NCBI GenBank assembly: GCA_947085035.1
Contig: CAMTUW010000003.1
Coordinates: forward strand, 1-64,000
DNA from: CAMTUW01 sp947085035
Lineage (GTDB): Bacteria > Actinomycetota > Coriobacteriia > Anaerosomatales > PHET01
Direction of reading: 5' to 3'
DNA: 64,000 nucleotides
This document shows positions 7,807-15,981 of the stretch, piece by piece. How positions within the stretch are numbered: the first letter of the stretch is position 1; every line of letters begins with the position of its first letter. The notes below the pieces were generated by a model, which saw only the letters and a list, made by a program, of their open reading frames with translations, made no database searches and was not told the origin of the DNA. Made by a program: the position numbers and the translations under genes.

Positions 7807-8871
7807 CTACTCGGGAACCGACACGCCCGCCTCGGCGAACGTGAGCATCCCGGAGATCATCCGTACCGATGCATCGATGATGCCCATCGTGAGCGCCGCG
7901 CCCGTGCCCTCGCCCAAGCGCATGTCGAGTTCGAGCACCGGCTCCATCTTCAGCGCGGCGAGCTGCAAGGCATGTGCGGGCTCAGCGGAACGGTGCGACG
8001 GGAACACATAGTCGGCGACGGCGGGACACATCCGCACCGCAGCCAGAACGGCGGAGCCAGCGATCACGCCGTCGCTCACCACGCACACCCCGGCACGAGC
8101 GGCACCCAACACGACACCGGTCATCGCCGCGATCTCGAAGCCGCCCACGGCCGACAGCACGCCCAGCGCGTCGAGACCGCCTACGCCGTTTTCGAGAAGC
8201 GCGGTCTTGATGACTGCCACCTTGCGCGCAAGGATCTCATCGGTCGCGCCGGCCCCCGGGCCCACCACGTCTTCGACCGCCGCACCCGTGAACGCCGCAG
8301 TCAGCGCTGATGCGGCGGTGGTGTTGCCGATTCCCATCTCCCCGATGCCGAGCAGCGTGTAGCCCTGGGCGATGGCTTTCTCCGCCGCCTCGACACCCAC
8401 CATGATCGCCTGCGAGCACTCCTCGCGAGTCATCGCGGGGCCGTGCGCCATGTTGGCGGTCCCCATCGCGATCTTCACGTGTTCGATGCCGGCGATCTCG
8501 CTGATGTCTCTGGCCACGCCCACATCGTGCACCCGGACATCGGCGCCCACGCTCGCGGCGATCTGGTTGATCGCGGCGCCCTTTGCGGCGAAGTTCGCCA
8601 CCATCTGCCATGTGACGTCTTGCGGAAACATCGCCACGCCCTCGGCCACCACTCCGTGATCTCCCGCCATGAGTAAGATGATCTTCCTCGCCACCGTGGG
8701 GTGATCGGTGTCTTGCACGCGCGCGACCCGTGCCGCGATGTGCTCGAGACGGCCCAGCGAGCGCGACGGTTTGGTGAGGTTGTCGAGACGCTCCCACGCC
8801 CTGGCCTCGGCGGTCGGGTCGGTGAGCTTGACGCCTGATACGACCTCATTGACTGCGGACTCTGAACTCAA
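7807..8871 (-). CDS. cobT: Nicotinate-nucleotide:dimethylbenzimidazole phosphoribosyltransferase
   Basis: 354 residues if started at TTG 8871, which has GAGAGGGG seven bases upstream and lies 13 bases after the cbiDE stop; the ORF to 8991 overlaps cbiDE and shows no family residues. Motifs: LTKPSRSLGRLEHIA, MAGDHGVVAEGVAMFPQDVT, DVGVARDI, GIGEMGIGNTTAASAL, and the catalytic glutamate in DMRLGEGTGAAL near the C-terminus. CobT activates the lower-ligand base as alpha-ribazole phosphate. No bluB or bza genes are in the window, so the source of the base is unknown. Confidence 0.95.
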   Translation of the reverse strand: MSSESAVNEVVSGVKLTDPTAEARAWERLDNLTKPSRSLGRLEHIAARVARVQDTDHPTVARKIILLMAGDHGVVAEGVAMFPQDVTWQMVANFAAKGAAINQIAASVGADVRVHDVGVARDISEIAGIEHVKIAMGTANMAHGPAMTREECSQAIMVGVEAAEKAIAQGYTLLGIGEMGIGNTTAASALTAAFTGAAVEDVVGPGAGATDEILARKVAVIKTALLENGVGGLDALGVLSAVGGFEIAAMTGVVLGAARAGVCVVSDGVIAGSAVLAAVRMCPAVADYVFPSHRSAEPAHALQLAALKMEPVLELDMRLGEGTGAALTMGIIDASVRMISGMLTFAEAGVSVPE

Positions 8872-8884
8872 GATATGCCCCTCT

Positions 8885-10561
8885 CTACAGTGAACGGACC
8901 AACAGTACCGAGAGCGCATCGAAGTGACCTGCGGCGATGACGCCCGCCGGGCCGGTGGTGATGCGCTCCTCGGGATAACCCAACCTCTCAAGCACGGTGA
9001 CCTCGAAGCGCCCGAGCTCGCTCAACGCCGCCGAGAAGACCTGCGGCGACACACTCCGGTCGACGAGCACCAACGTGCGCTCGTGCGTCGCACACGTCGC
9101 GAGCGCTTCTTCCGGCTCGCGGCCGTGGACACTTGCCACCGCGACCCCTTCCCAGCTCATCCCCAGTCGCGCAAGGGCTGTGGTGGCCGACGAGATGCCC
9201 GGCACCACGCGCACCGCAAGCTGCGGCGCGAAGCGACGCACCGACGCGAGCAGGCCGAAGAACGCCGGGTCCCCGCTTGAAAGCGCGACCACGCGTCTGC
9301 CGGCGTCGATGGCCCGGGCAACGTCGGCGAGCGCACTCGCGACATCGGCGCCGATCACGATGCGCTCGACGCCCTCGGGCGCGAACACGTCGAGCAGGCG
9401 CGTGCCGCCCGCGACGACCTCGGCGCGGCGGATCTCTCGCCATGCGGCGGCCGTGAGCAGATCCTCGGCACCGGGGCCCACGCCCACGATCACGAGCCCG
9501 TCAGTCGGCTGCGACGCACGCCCGGTCGCGCCCAACACCTCGCCACCGTAACCGAGCAGCACCACGTCGACCGGCAGACCCGCACGCTCGCTTGACCTGC
9601 GCGAGGCGCGCCGGGCTACAGCGTCCCACACGTGCGCGAGGTCGGCCCGCTCGAGCTCTGCGATCGCCGCTTGGACGGTGGGCAGCTCGAGCAGCCGCGC
9701 GACCAGCGGCCCCGCCGCGCCTTCGGCCGCCGCCACCGCAGCGACCGTCTCAAGGCGCGCGTCACCGGCCCGGTTGTGCGTGTCGAACACTCCCGCAGCG
9801 ACCTTCACGAGCTTGCCCGCGTGGCCCACGAGCACCACGCGCTCCACGCCTGCACGCGCGCACGCGTCGAGCAGGTCGCCCACGAAGTTCGAGCAGATGA
9901 CCACCGCTTCTGCCGGCGCGCCCAACTCCTCGATCGCGAATCGCTCTCCGATGCCGCCGGGCGCGAGCCACACGGTGCGGTGCCCCGCAGAGACGGCCAC
10001 GTCGACTTGGGGCAGCAACGAGCGCATCCACGCCTCGGTCGATTTCGGCTCGACGCGCCCCGTGGTGCCGATGATCGAGATCCCGCCCTCGATGCCCAAC
10101 CGCCGGTTGAACGTCTTCGCCGCGAGCTCGGAGCCGCCAAGCGCGCCCACCGTGACCAGCGCGTCCACACGATCGCCCAAGACCTCCGCCAACGCGGCGC
10201 GGATCATCTCGCGCGGCACGGGGTTGATGGCGGGCTCGCCGGGTTCGAGCTGCAGCCCCGACTTGGTCACCACGCCCACGCCCTCACCTGCGGCGAATCG
10301 CACGCCCTCGCCACCGAGCTCCACCGTCACCACGATCGTGATGCCGTCGGTGACATCGGCATCGTCGCCGGCATCTTTCACCACGGCCGCGCGTGCGACG
10401 CCCTCGCCCACCAGCGCCGCCGAGACGCCCTCGAGGGAGACCAGCGCGCCGCCGGGCAGCGCGACCTCGACCGCGCTGACAGCGTCTTGCCCGGCCAGCA
10501 GCAGCGCTGCGGCCTTCGCGGCCCCGGTCGCACACGTACCCGTGGTGAGCCCTGATCGCAT
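8885..10561 (-). CDS. cbiD-cbiE: Fusion: cobalt-precorrin-5B C1-methyltransferase (CbiD) + precorrin-6Y C5-methyltransferase (CbiE)
   Basis: 558 residues. Residues 1-345 are CbiD: RSGLTTGTCATGAAKAAA at the N-terminus, DAGDDADVTDG (64-73), GEPAINPVPREMI (108-120), SIIGTTGRVEPKS and VLVGHAGKLVKVAAGVFDTHN. Residues about 353-558 are CbiE: DGLVIVGVGPGAEDLLT, LSSGDPAFFGLLASVRR and VPGISSATTALARLGMSWE. CbiD methylates C1 after ring contraction and CbiE methylates C5 later, so the two halves are not consecutive steps. CbiE is more often alone or fused with CbiT. The ATG at 10561 directly follows the cbiXC stop. Confidence 0.94.
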   Translation of the reverse strand: MRSGLTTGTCATGAAKAAALLLAGQDAVSAVEVALPGGALVSLEGVSAALVGEGVARAAVVKDAGDDADVTDGITIVVTVELGGEGVRFAAGEGVGVVTKSGLQLEPGEPAINPVPREMIRAALAEVLGDRVDALVTVGALGGSELAAKTFNRRLGIEGGISIIGTTGRVEPKSTEAWMRSLLPQVDVAVSAGHRTVWLAPGGIGERFAIEELGAPAEAVVICSNFVGDLLDACARAGVERVVLVGHAGKLVKVAAGVFDTHNRAGDARLETVAAVAAAEGAAGPLVARLLELPTVQAAIAELERADLAHVWDAVARRASRRSSERAGLPVDVVLLGYGGEVLGATGRASQPTDGLVIVGVGPGAEDLLTAAAWREIRRAEVVAGGTRLLDVFAPEGVERIVIGADVASALADVARAIDAGRRVVALSSGDPAFFGLLASVRRFAPQLAVRVVPGISSATTALARLGMSWEGVAVASVHGREPEEALATCATHERTLVLVDRSVSPQVFSAALSELGRFEVTVLERLGYPEERITTGPAGVIAAGHFDALSVLLVRSL

Positions 10562-10568
10562 GGGGAGT

Positions 10569-11564
10569 CTAGTCCTCCTCAGACAGTCTGAGCAGCGCGT
10601 TCACCGCAGTCGCAGCCAGGGGCGAGCCCCCGCGCGCACCACGGATCGTCACGAACTCCAGCCCGCTCGCCTCAAGCGCCGCCTTCGACTCGGCCGCGTC
10701 CACGAAGCCCACCGGGACACCCACCACGAGCGCCGGGCGAGCCGTGCCCTGGGCCGCCAGCGCCATCACCTCGCGAAGCGCCGAGGGAGCGTTCCCAATG
10801 GCGAGAACCGCGCCGTCGATCTGCGCTCCGAAGCGCCGCATCGCGCTCGCCGCGCGGGTGCGACCGGAAGCGACGGCATCCTGGGCGACCAGCACGTCGT
10901 CGATCAAGCACTGTGTCCGCCCGCCGAGAAGCTCCAGCCGCCGCGAGTCGATGCCGGCTTCAACCATCCGCACGTCGGTGATGACCGTGGCACCCGCGCG
11001 CAGGGCCGCCACTCCCGCCGACACCGCACCGGGCGACAGCGCCACGACGCCTTGCAGCGACAGATCGCCGCTCGCGTGCACGAGCCGCCTGACCACCGCA
11101 CGCGCGCCCGCATCCGCGAACCCCTCCAGCGCACCATCGATCACGCGCATGCTCTCGGCCTCGATCTCGTGCGGTTCGCGCGCGCCCCAGACCGTCTGGG
11201 GCGACCAGCCCAGCCGCTCGAGCAGCACCTCGGTCACGCGCGGGTCCGGACCTATGGGCTCGCGCTGCTCGAAGACGACGCCCGGATACTCCTCGGACAG
11301 GCGTGCGATCTTCTTCGGGACGTCGTGCTTGATGTGGTTGCCCGTGAACAGGAAGCACGGCAACACCACGATCCGCCGCGCGCCCTCGGCGATGGCCAGC
11401 CCGACCGCGGAGGGAAGCGACGGCTCGGCCAGCTCCATGAACGCGGGATACACGCTCGCATCGGGAAGCCTCGGCGCAAGAGCGGCCGCGACACGGAAGA
11501 ACTGCTCGGCTGCCTCGGGAGAACGACTCCCGTGACCCAAAACGACAACGGCCAGATCACTCAT
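10569..11564 (-). CDS. cbiX-cbiC: Fusion: sirohydrochlorin cobaltochelatase CbiX (short form) + cobalt-precorrin-8 methylmutase CbiC
   Basis: 331 residues from the ATG at 11564, which overlaps the cbiA stop by eight bases. Residues 1-120 are a short CbiX: VVVLGHGSRSPEA with the metal-ligand His 11, PAFMELAEPSLP, and the second active-site region LPCFLFTGNHIKHDVP (His 77 and 80). Residues about 135-331 are CbiC: EIEAESMRVID, RRLVHASGDLS with the catalytic His at about 163, and GNAPSALREV and VGVPVGFVDAAESK. It therefore holds the first dedicated step (cobalt insertion) and the late methyl migration in one chain. Confidence 0.94.
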   Translation of the reverse strand: MSDLAVVVLGHGSRSPEAAEQFFRVAAALAPRLPDASVYPAFMELAEPSLPSAVGLAIAEGARRIVVLPCFLFTGNHIKHDVPKKIARLSEEYPGVVFEQREPIGPDPRVTEVLLERLGWSPQTVWGAREPHEIEAESMRVIDGALEGFADAGARAVVRRLVHASGDLSLQGVVALSPGAVSAGVAALRAGATVITDVRMVEAGIDSRRLELLGGRTQCLIDDVLVAQDAVASGRTRAASAMRRFGAQIDGAVLAIGNAPSALREVMALAAQGTARPALVVGVPVGFVDAAESKAALEASGLEFVTIRGARGGSPLAATAVNALLRLSEED

Positions 11565-12963
11565 CGAAACCTCCGGAACCGGACACGGCATGCGCTGCGC
11601 ACGCCTCGACGAACGCGCCGGCCACCTCGGGGCAGCCAGCGAAGTTCAGATGCAGATAGGATGCGATCACGTTGCGCGGCGCGGCACCGTCAGGGCCGGT
11701 CGCGAACCCCTGGCCTTCGCCGTCGACGAGCCACGCGGGCGCCTCACCGCAGGTGGGCTCGCACGTCGAGTAGCGAAACTCGTGTCCGCGGACGCGGATC
11801 CCGGCCGCACCCAACACGCAATCGGAGGCAAGCTCCGCCTCGACGTAACCGACCCGGCGCACGCGATCGCCCATGCGACCCCTCGCCGACACGACCCCGG
11901 TCATGGCGTGGCTGACCCCATCGGCATCGGTCAGCGATTCGAGCAGATAGAGCATCCCCCCGCACTCCGCGTAGACCGGCATGCCCGCTGCTGCGGCGAC
12001 AGCCACGGACGCGCGCATCGACTCATTCGCCGCCAGATGCTCGGCGTGCAGCTCGGGATACCCGCCGCCCAGGTAGAGGCCGCTCGTCTGGCAGGGAAGC
12101 GCCGCGTCGTGAAGCGGGCTGAATTCGACGATCTCGGCGCCGCATGCCTCGAGAATCTCCAGGTTGTCGACGTACGTGAACGAGAAGGCCTCGTCGCGCG
12201 CCACCGCGATGCGAGGACGGACGCCGGAGGCGACCACGTGCTCGCGAATCGCCGGTTCGACCTTCTGGCTCGGTTCGGCCGAGCGCGCCAGAGCGAGCAG
12301 CGCATCCACGTTGGCGTGTCGCTCGACCCACTCGCCCAGCGCATCAATCGTGGCGCGGCCTGCGACCTCGTCTTCCGTGGCCTCGACCAGCCCCAGATGC
12401 CGTGCGCCCAGGGCGCCTCGCGAATCATCAGGCAGCCAGCCCAGAACCGAGAGCCCCGTGCGCTCGAAGGCCTTCACGATCGACGCGCGCTCGCGATGCG
12501 CACCGAAACGGTTGAGCACGACGGCGGCCACCCGCAGATCGGGCTCGAGGGTCGCGAACCCGTGTGCGAGCGCAGCGACGCTTCCGCCCGCGCGCGACGA
12601 ATCGACAACGAGTACCACGGGAGCGTCAAGCAGCTTGGCCACGTCAGCGGTAGAGGTGGCTGCGGCGCCGGTGCGGTGGCCGTCGAACAGCCCCATCACA
12701 CCCTCGATGAGCACGACATCGGCGTCCTTCGCGGCACATGAGAACGCAGCGCGCACTCCCTCCTCGCCCATCGTCCACACGTCGAGGTTGCGCGCGGGGC
12801 GCCCGGCCGCAAGCGTGAGCCATCCGGTGTCGAGGTAGTCCGGCCCCACCTTGGCAAGGCCCACGGTGAGCCCCCTGGCACGCAACGCCGCAGCCAATCC
12901 GAGCGTCACCGAGGTCTTGCCCTCGCCACTGCGAGGAGCGGCGATCACCAGTCGCGCGCTCAT
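11557..12963 (-). CDS. cbiA: Cobyrinic acid a,c-diamide synthase
   Basis: 468 residues, normal CbiA/CobB length. The N-terminal ATPase domain has VIAAPRSGEGKTSVTLGLA, KVGPDYLD and LIEGVMGLFDG; the C-terminal glutamine amidotransferase domain has LYLGGGYPELHAEHLAAN and the nucleophile in VYAECGGMLYL. It amidates the a and c carboxylates using glutamine and ATP. Its start overlaps the cbiM stop (ATGA) and its stop overlaps cbiXC, so it is coupled on both sides. Confidence 0.96.
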   Translation of the reverse strand: MSARLVIAAPRSGEGKTSVTLGLAAALRARGLTVGLAKVGPDYLDTGWLTLAAGRPARNLDVWTMGEEGVRAAFSCAAKDADVVLIEGVMGLFDGHRTGAAATSTADVAKLLDAPVVLVVDSSRAGGSVAALAHGFATLEPDLRVAAVVLNRFGAHRERASIVKAFERTGLSVLGWLPDDSRGALGARHLGLVEATEDEVAGRATIDALGEWVERHANVDALLALARSAEPSQKVEPAIREHVVASGVRPRIAVARDEAFSFTYVDNLEILEACGAEIVEFSPLHDAALPCQTSGLYLGGGYPELHAEHLAANESMRASVAVAAAAGMPVYAECGGMLYLLESLTDADGVSHAMTGVVSARGRMGDRVRRVGYVEAELASDCVLGAAGIRVRGHEFRYSTCEPTCGEAPAWLVDGEGQGFATGPDGAAPRNVIASYLHLNFAGCPEVAGAFVEACAAHAVSGSGGFDE

Positions 12964-13640
12964 TCGCCCTCAAGCTCCTGGACGGCACACGCGCGCCAAG
13001 GCGCCCACGAGGCGACGAGCGAGACATCAGCAAGCCTCGTCATCACCACGCCGGAAAGCACACTCTCGGTCAGGATCATCGGGATCTCGGCAGGCAGGTA
13101 ACTCATGACGACGGCGAGAAACATAGCGGGAGCCCCTGCCGGCGAATCTGCAAGCGACCACGCCAACAGCGCAGCGGTGCTCAGATACGTGGCCGCGCAA
13201 GCAAGCGCGGACGCGACGGAGCCCGCGATGAACCGCGAGCCCTCGGCCCGACGGATCAACCGGTATGTCAGCCATGCGACCACGGGGCCCGCGACCCCCA
13301 TCGAAAGCGTGCCGGCGCCCCATGCGGTCATTCCCCCGTGCCCGATGAGACTTTGGAGGAACACCACCACACCCGAGATCACCGCCACCGGTGCCGGGCC
13401 CAGAACGAGCGCCGCAAGAGGAGTCCCGAGCACGTGAGCGCTCGTGCCCGGCCACGCGGGGAGCGGCACGGCGGACGCGACGAACAGGGCGGCCGACGCG
13501 GCGCCCAGCGTAGCCACGGTGCGCGCCCGACTGATCCCGAGACGGCGGATGCGCGCCGCACTCACGGCGACTGCCCCCACAGCGACCGCAGTGGTGAGCG
13601 TGATGACCTCGGGGCCGAGAACCCCATCCGCGATGTGCAC
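12960..13640 (-). CDS. cbiM: CbiM-type cobalt (or nickel) ECF transport substrate-binding membrane protein
   Basis: 226 residues starting MHIADGVLGPE, where the N-terminal Met-His-Ile of CbiM/NikM coordinates the metal. About six membrane segments follow, with GTSAHVLGTPLAALVLGP, SLIGHGGMTAWGAGTLSMGVAGP and YLPAEIPMILTESVLSGVV, all typical. It is the first gene behind the cobalamin riboswitch, which implies cobalt uptake for corrin synthesis. No cbiN, cbiQ or cbiO is present in the window, so energising components must be elsewhere or the protein works alone. The ATG at 13640 has GAGGAGCG upstream. Confidence 0.93.
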   Translation of the reverse strand: MHIADGVLGPEVITLTTAVAVGAVAVSAARIRRLGISRARTVATLGAASAALFVASAVPLPAWPGTSAHVLGTPLAALVLGPAPVAVISGVVVFLQSLIGHGGMTAWGAGTLSMGVAGPVVAWLTYRLIRRAEGSRFIAGSVASALACAATYLSTAALLAWSLADSPAGAPAMFLAVVMSYLPAEIPMILTESVLSGVVMTRLADVSLVASWAPWRACAVQELEGE

Positions 13641-13643
13641 GAT

Positions 13644-13667
13644 CGCTCCTCAGGTTCACCCGGAGCG
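13644..13667 (-). promoter_or_regulatory. Hairpin masking the cbiM Shine-Dalgarno
   Basis: On the minus strand CGCTCC (13667-13662) pairs with GGAGCG (13649-13644) across a 12-base loop; the second arm contains most of the GAGGAGCG ribosome-binding site of cbiM. Together with the B12 element about 100 bases upstream this suggests translational switching. The six-pair stem is seen directly; its role is inference. Confidence 0.5.
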
Positions 13668-13764
13668 GTTCTCGGAATGCGAGTCGTGAGACCCGATGAG
13701 TGTAGCCACGATGCCCTGAAGAAAGGCGCACCCAGCGGACTCGTCCTGTTTCCGAGGACTGCCC

Positions 13765-13895
13765 CGCGCCTACTTGGCAGGTCTCCCGACTTAGGACTCG
13801 CGATACGCGAAGCCCATCACGGTGGCGGACCCGTGCCGGATTCTCACCGGCTTCCCTATTCTCCGTCGGCATCGAGCCGTCGGCACCAAGGAGGC
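13765..13895 (-). ncRNA. Cobalamin (adenosylcobalamin) riboswitch
   Basis: The minus strand contains the conserved B12-riboswitch core: AGGGAAGCCGGTGAGAATCC (around 13856-13837), CACGGGTCCGCCACCGTGA just after it, and the B12 box AGTCGGGAGACCTGCC (around 13790-13775). It lies upstream of cbiM with the correct orientation. Bound coenzyme B12 is expected to shut off the 14-gene operon; an RBS-masking hairpin at 13644-13667 fits as expression platform. Exact ends are approximate. Confidence 0.93.
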
Positions 13896-13901
13896 GTGTT
13901 G

Positions 13902-13919
13902 ACGTTGCAGAGGCAACGT
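13902..13919 (-). terminator. Small hairpin after the glycoside-hydrolase gene
   Basis: ACGTTGC and GCAACGT form a seven-pair stem with a four-base loop between the stop at 13965 and the riboswitch. No T-run follows on the minus strand, so it could equally be part of the 5' leader of the cob operon. The remainder of 13920-13964 shows nothing further. Confidence 0.3.
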
Positions 13920-13964
13920 TACCCCGCGCGACGTCAAGTCACAAGGGGGTCAGCACACCTCAGA

Positions 13965-15977
13965 TCACGCGTACGTCAGCCGAAGCGCCGTGGCCGCGTT
14001 GGGCTCCAAGGAGATCCCGAAGGCGGTGCCGCCCACTGCTACCGGCGCCCCGCCCCTCACGTCTGTGATCGAGGCGACGCGGCGCTCTGTCGAGAGTTGC
14101 GCGTCGACAGGTACGTCAGAGTGGTTCAAGGCGACTAACACGTCATCCGTATCGCCTTGGAAGAGCGCGACCTCGACGTCGGCCTGATCGCAGCCGATCG
14201 GCGCCCCCGCACCCGCTCCGCGCGCCACGGCGCCGTAGACCTCGCGCGCAAGATGGCTGACGCTTTCCGGGGTCGCCCACTGATCGCCCTGCGCGATCGC
14301 GCGCTCAAGAGGTACCGCGCAGTAGACGGCGCGCCCCTGCCCGGTCTGGTTGATCGTGAGCAGAGGGCTTCCCTTGGCGTCCGTCGCCACGATCGTCGCC
14401 GTGCCTCCCGACAGAAGCGCGTGGTTCGGCACGTCGAAACGCGCGTCGAAACTCTGCAGGTTCCCGAGGATGTCGGCGTGCGCCACCCGGCATGACAGCG
14501 TGGACCGTGGCCCGCCGTCGCCGAGGAACTCGATTCCGAACAGGTCGCGCAGCGCCGGGTGGGCGTCGCCGCCGCCGTAGCTCATCAGCAGCGTTCCCCC
14601 TCCTTGGACGAACTCGCTCAGACGCTCCCACGTGCGCTCGGTCAGATCGAACGCGCTCGGCACGATGAGCACCTGGAGCTCGTCGTAGGAGTCATCCTCG
14701 CGAATCACCGTCACGGGCACGTGCGCTTGCTTCGCGGTGATGAACGCCTGGAAGCACGCGCGCGGACCGAAGAGCCCCGCAAGCGAAGGAAGCGGAGCGA
14801 ACCGCTCGTCCGGCACGACCACGGCGCTGCGCTCGGCGAGAAGGGTGTGCGTCTTGAGGTCGATGCGGGCGGCGGTGCGCACGAACTTGTAGAACTCGGT
14901 GAAGGCCGGCTTGGTCGCACCATCGGCGTCCGCCATGCCGATCAGCGTCTCGAACGGATCGAGGAAGTACGGCTCGCGCCTCTCGGTATCCATGTCGCGC
15001 AGCCTGCGGACCATGGCGCCGCCCGCCCGATTGATGAGGCCCGACCACAGAACCGAACGCAGGTACGCGGCCTCCTCGGTGGGCGAGTACTCAAGGGACT
15101 GCGCGCCGATCTCGTCCATGAGCACGGGGCAACCACGGTGAGCGTTGCGCAGCAGGTAGGCGTCGAGGTACGTGGACGGACCGCTTGAGAGCGGACCTTG
15201 CGAGGCGTAAGCCCGGTACGCCGCCGTCACGTGACTGACGGCGAACTCGCAGCGCTCGAGCGCCGCGCGGGCATCGACTCCGGTCGCGCGAAAGAGCGTC
15301 TCGGGGTCGGCACCCAGACCGATCGGGCGCTTGGGGTCATGCTCGCGAATGGACTCTCGCAAGGCGTCGACCCACGCATCGAGCTCGTCAGCTGAAGTGA
15401 ACCCCGACAGGAACGCCTCGTTGCCCAGTTGCCAGGCGAAGACCCCGCGCTCGTGACGGAAGCGGCTCACGACCTTTGCCACGAGCGCCGTCTCGCGCTG
15501 GACCAGGTAACCGTCGGTTCGCGCATCCCTACGCTTGCCCCACACGACCTCGGTGAGCTCGGCGTGACGGTCGTCGGCGAAGAAGCACACGATCGCCTGC
15601 ATCTTGCGAGCACGCGCCCCCTCGACGATGGCGACGAGCCGCTCCAACGCGTCCTCGTCGTACTGGCCCACCTGGGGCTCGAGGACTCGCCAGCTCACCA
15701 ACAGGCGCACGAGCGCGCTCTTGCTCTGCGCGAGCACGTCGAGGTCTGACGTCAGATCACGCCCGTACCAGTCATCAGGACTCTGCGTCTCGGCGTCAAG
15801 CGGAGACAGCGTCACGCCCACCGGGAACAGCGGGTTGCGTTGCAGCGTTTTCGCCGACGCGCCCGCAGCGGCGGCTTCCGCGCTCGCACGCCTCGGAGCG
15901 GAGGCGATCTCGTGCATCTCCGCACCGGACTCGATGCGCTGGCGAGGCTGTCTGGGCCCGCCCTTGCGTGTTGGCAC
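13965..15977 (-). CDS. Glycoside hydrolase-like protein (GH5/GH42-type TIM barrel plus amidotransferase-like domain)
   Basis: 670 residues from a GTG at 15977, which has GGAGGGAG formed by the end of the upstream gene; an ATG at 16010 has no ribosome site. Residues about 50-330 resemble clan A glycosidases: the acid/base Asn-Glu in WQLGNEAFLSGF (about 186-187) and a candidate nucleophile Glu in CPVLMDEIGAQ (about 289). Residues about 430-570 look like the flavodoxin/GATase-like beta-galactosidase trimerisation fold (LIVPSAFDLTE, GGGTLLMSYGGGD), followed by a beta C-terminal domain. No signal peptide, so it is probably cytoplasmic. Substrate unknown. It follows the TPR gene closely and may work with it. 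Confidence 0.7.
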   Translation of the reverse strand: MPTRKGGPRQPRQRIESGAEMHEIASAPRRASAEAAAAGASAKTLQRNPLFPVGVTLSPLDAETQSPDDWYGRDLTSDLDVLAQSKSALVRLLVSWRVLEPQVGQYDEDALERLVAIVEGARARKMQAIVCFFADDRHAELTEVVWGKRRDARTDGYLVQRETALVAKVVSRFRHERGVFAWQLGNEAFLSGFTSADELDAWVDALRESIREHDPKRPIGLGADPETLFRATGVDARAALERCEFAVSHVTAAYRAYASQGPLSSGPSTYLDAYLLRNAHRGCPVLMDEIGAQSLEYSPTEEAAYLRSVLWSGLINRAGGAMVRRLRDMDTERREPYFLDPFETLIGMADADGATKPAFTEFYKFVRTAARIDLKTHTLLAERSAVVVPDERFAPLPSLAGLFGPRACFQAFITAKQAHVPVTVIREDDSYDELQVLIVPSAFDLTERTWERLSEFVQGGGTLLMSYGGGDAHPALRDLFGIEFLGDGGPRSTLSCRVAHADILGNLQSFDARFDVPNHALLSGGTATIVATDAKGSPLLTINQTGQGRAVYCAVPLERAIAQGDQWATPESVSHLAREVYGAVARGAGAGAPIGCDQADVEVALFQGDTDDVLVALNHSDVPVDAQLSTERRVASITDVRGGAPVAVGGTAFGISLEPNAATALRLTYA

Positions 15978-15981
15978 GGCG

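Noticed and set aside
9678..11915. Antisense open frame of 745 codons on the plus strand across cbiDE and cbiXC
   Set aside because: Both opposite-strand genes are full of family motifs; the plus-strand translation is Arg/Ser/Pro-rich low complexity, typical of GC-rich shadow frames.
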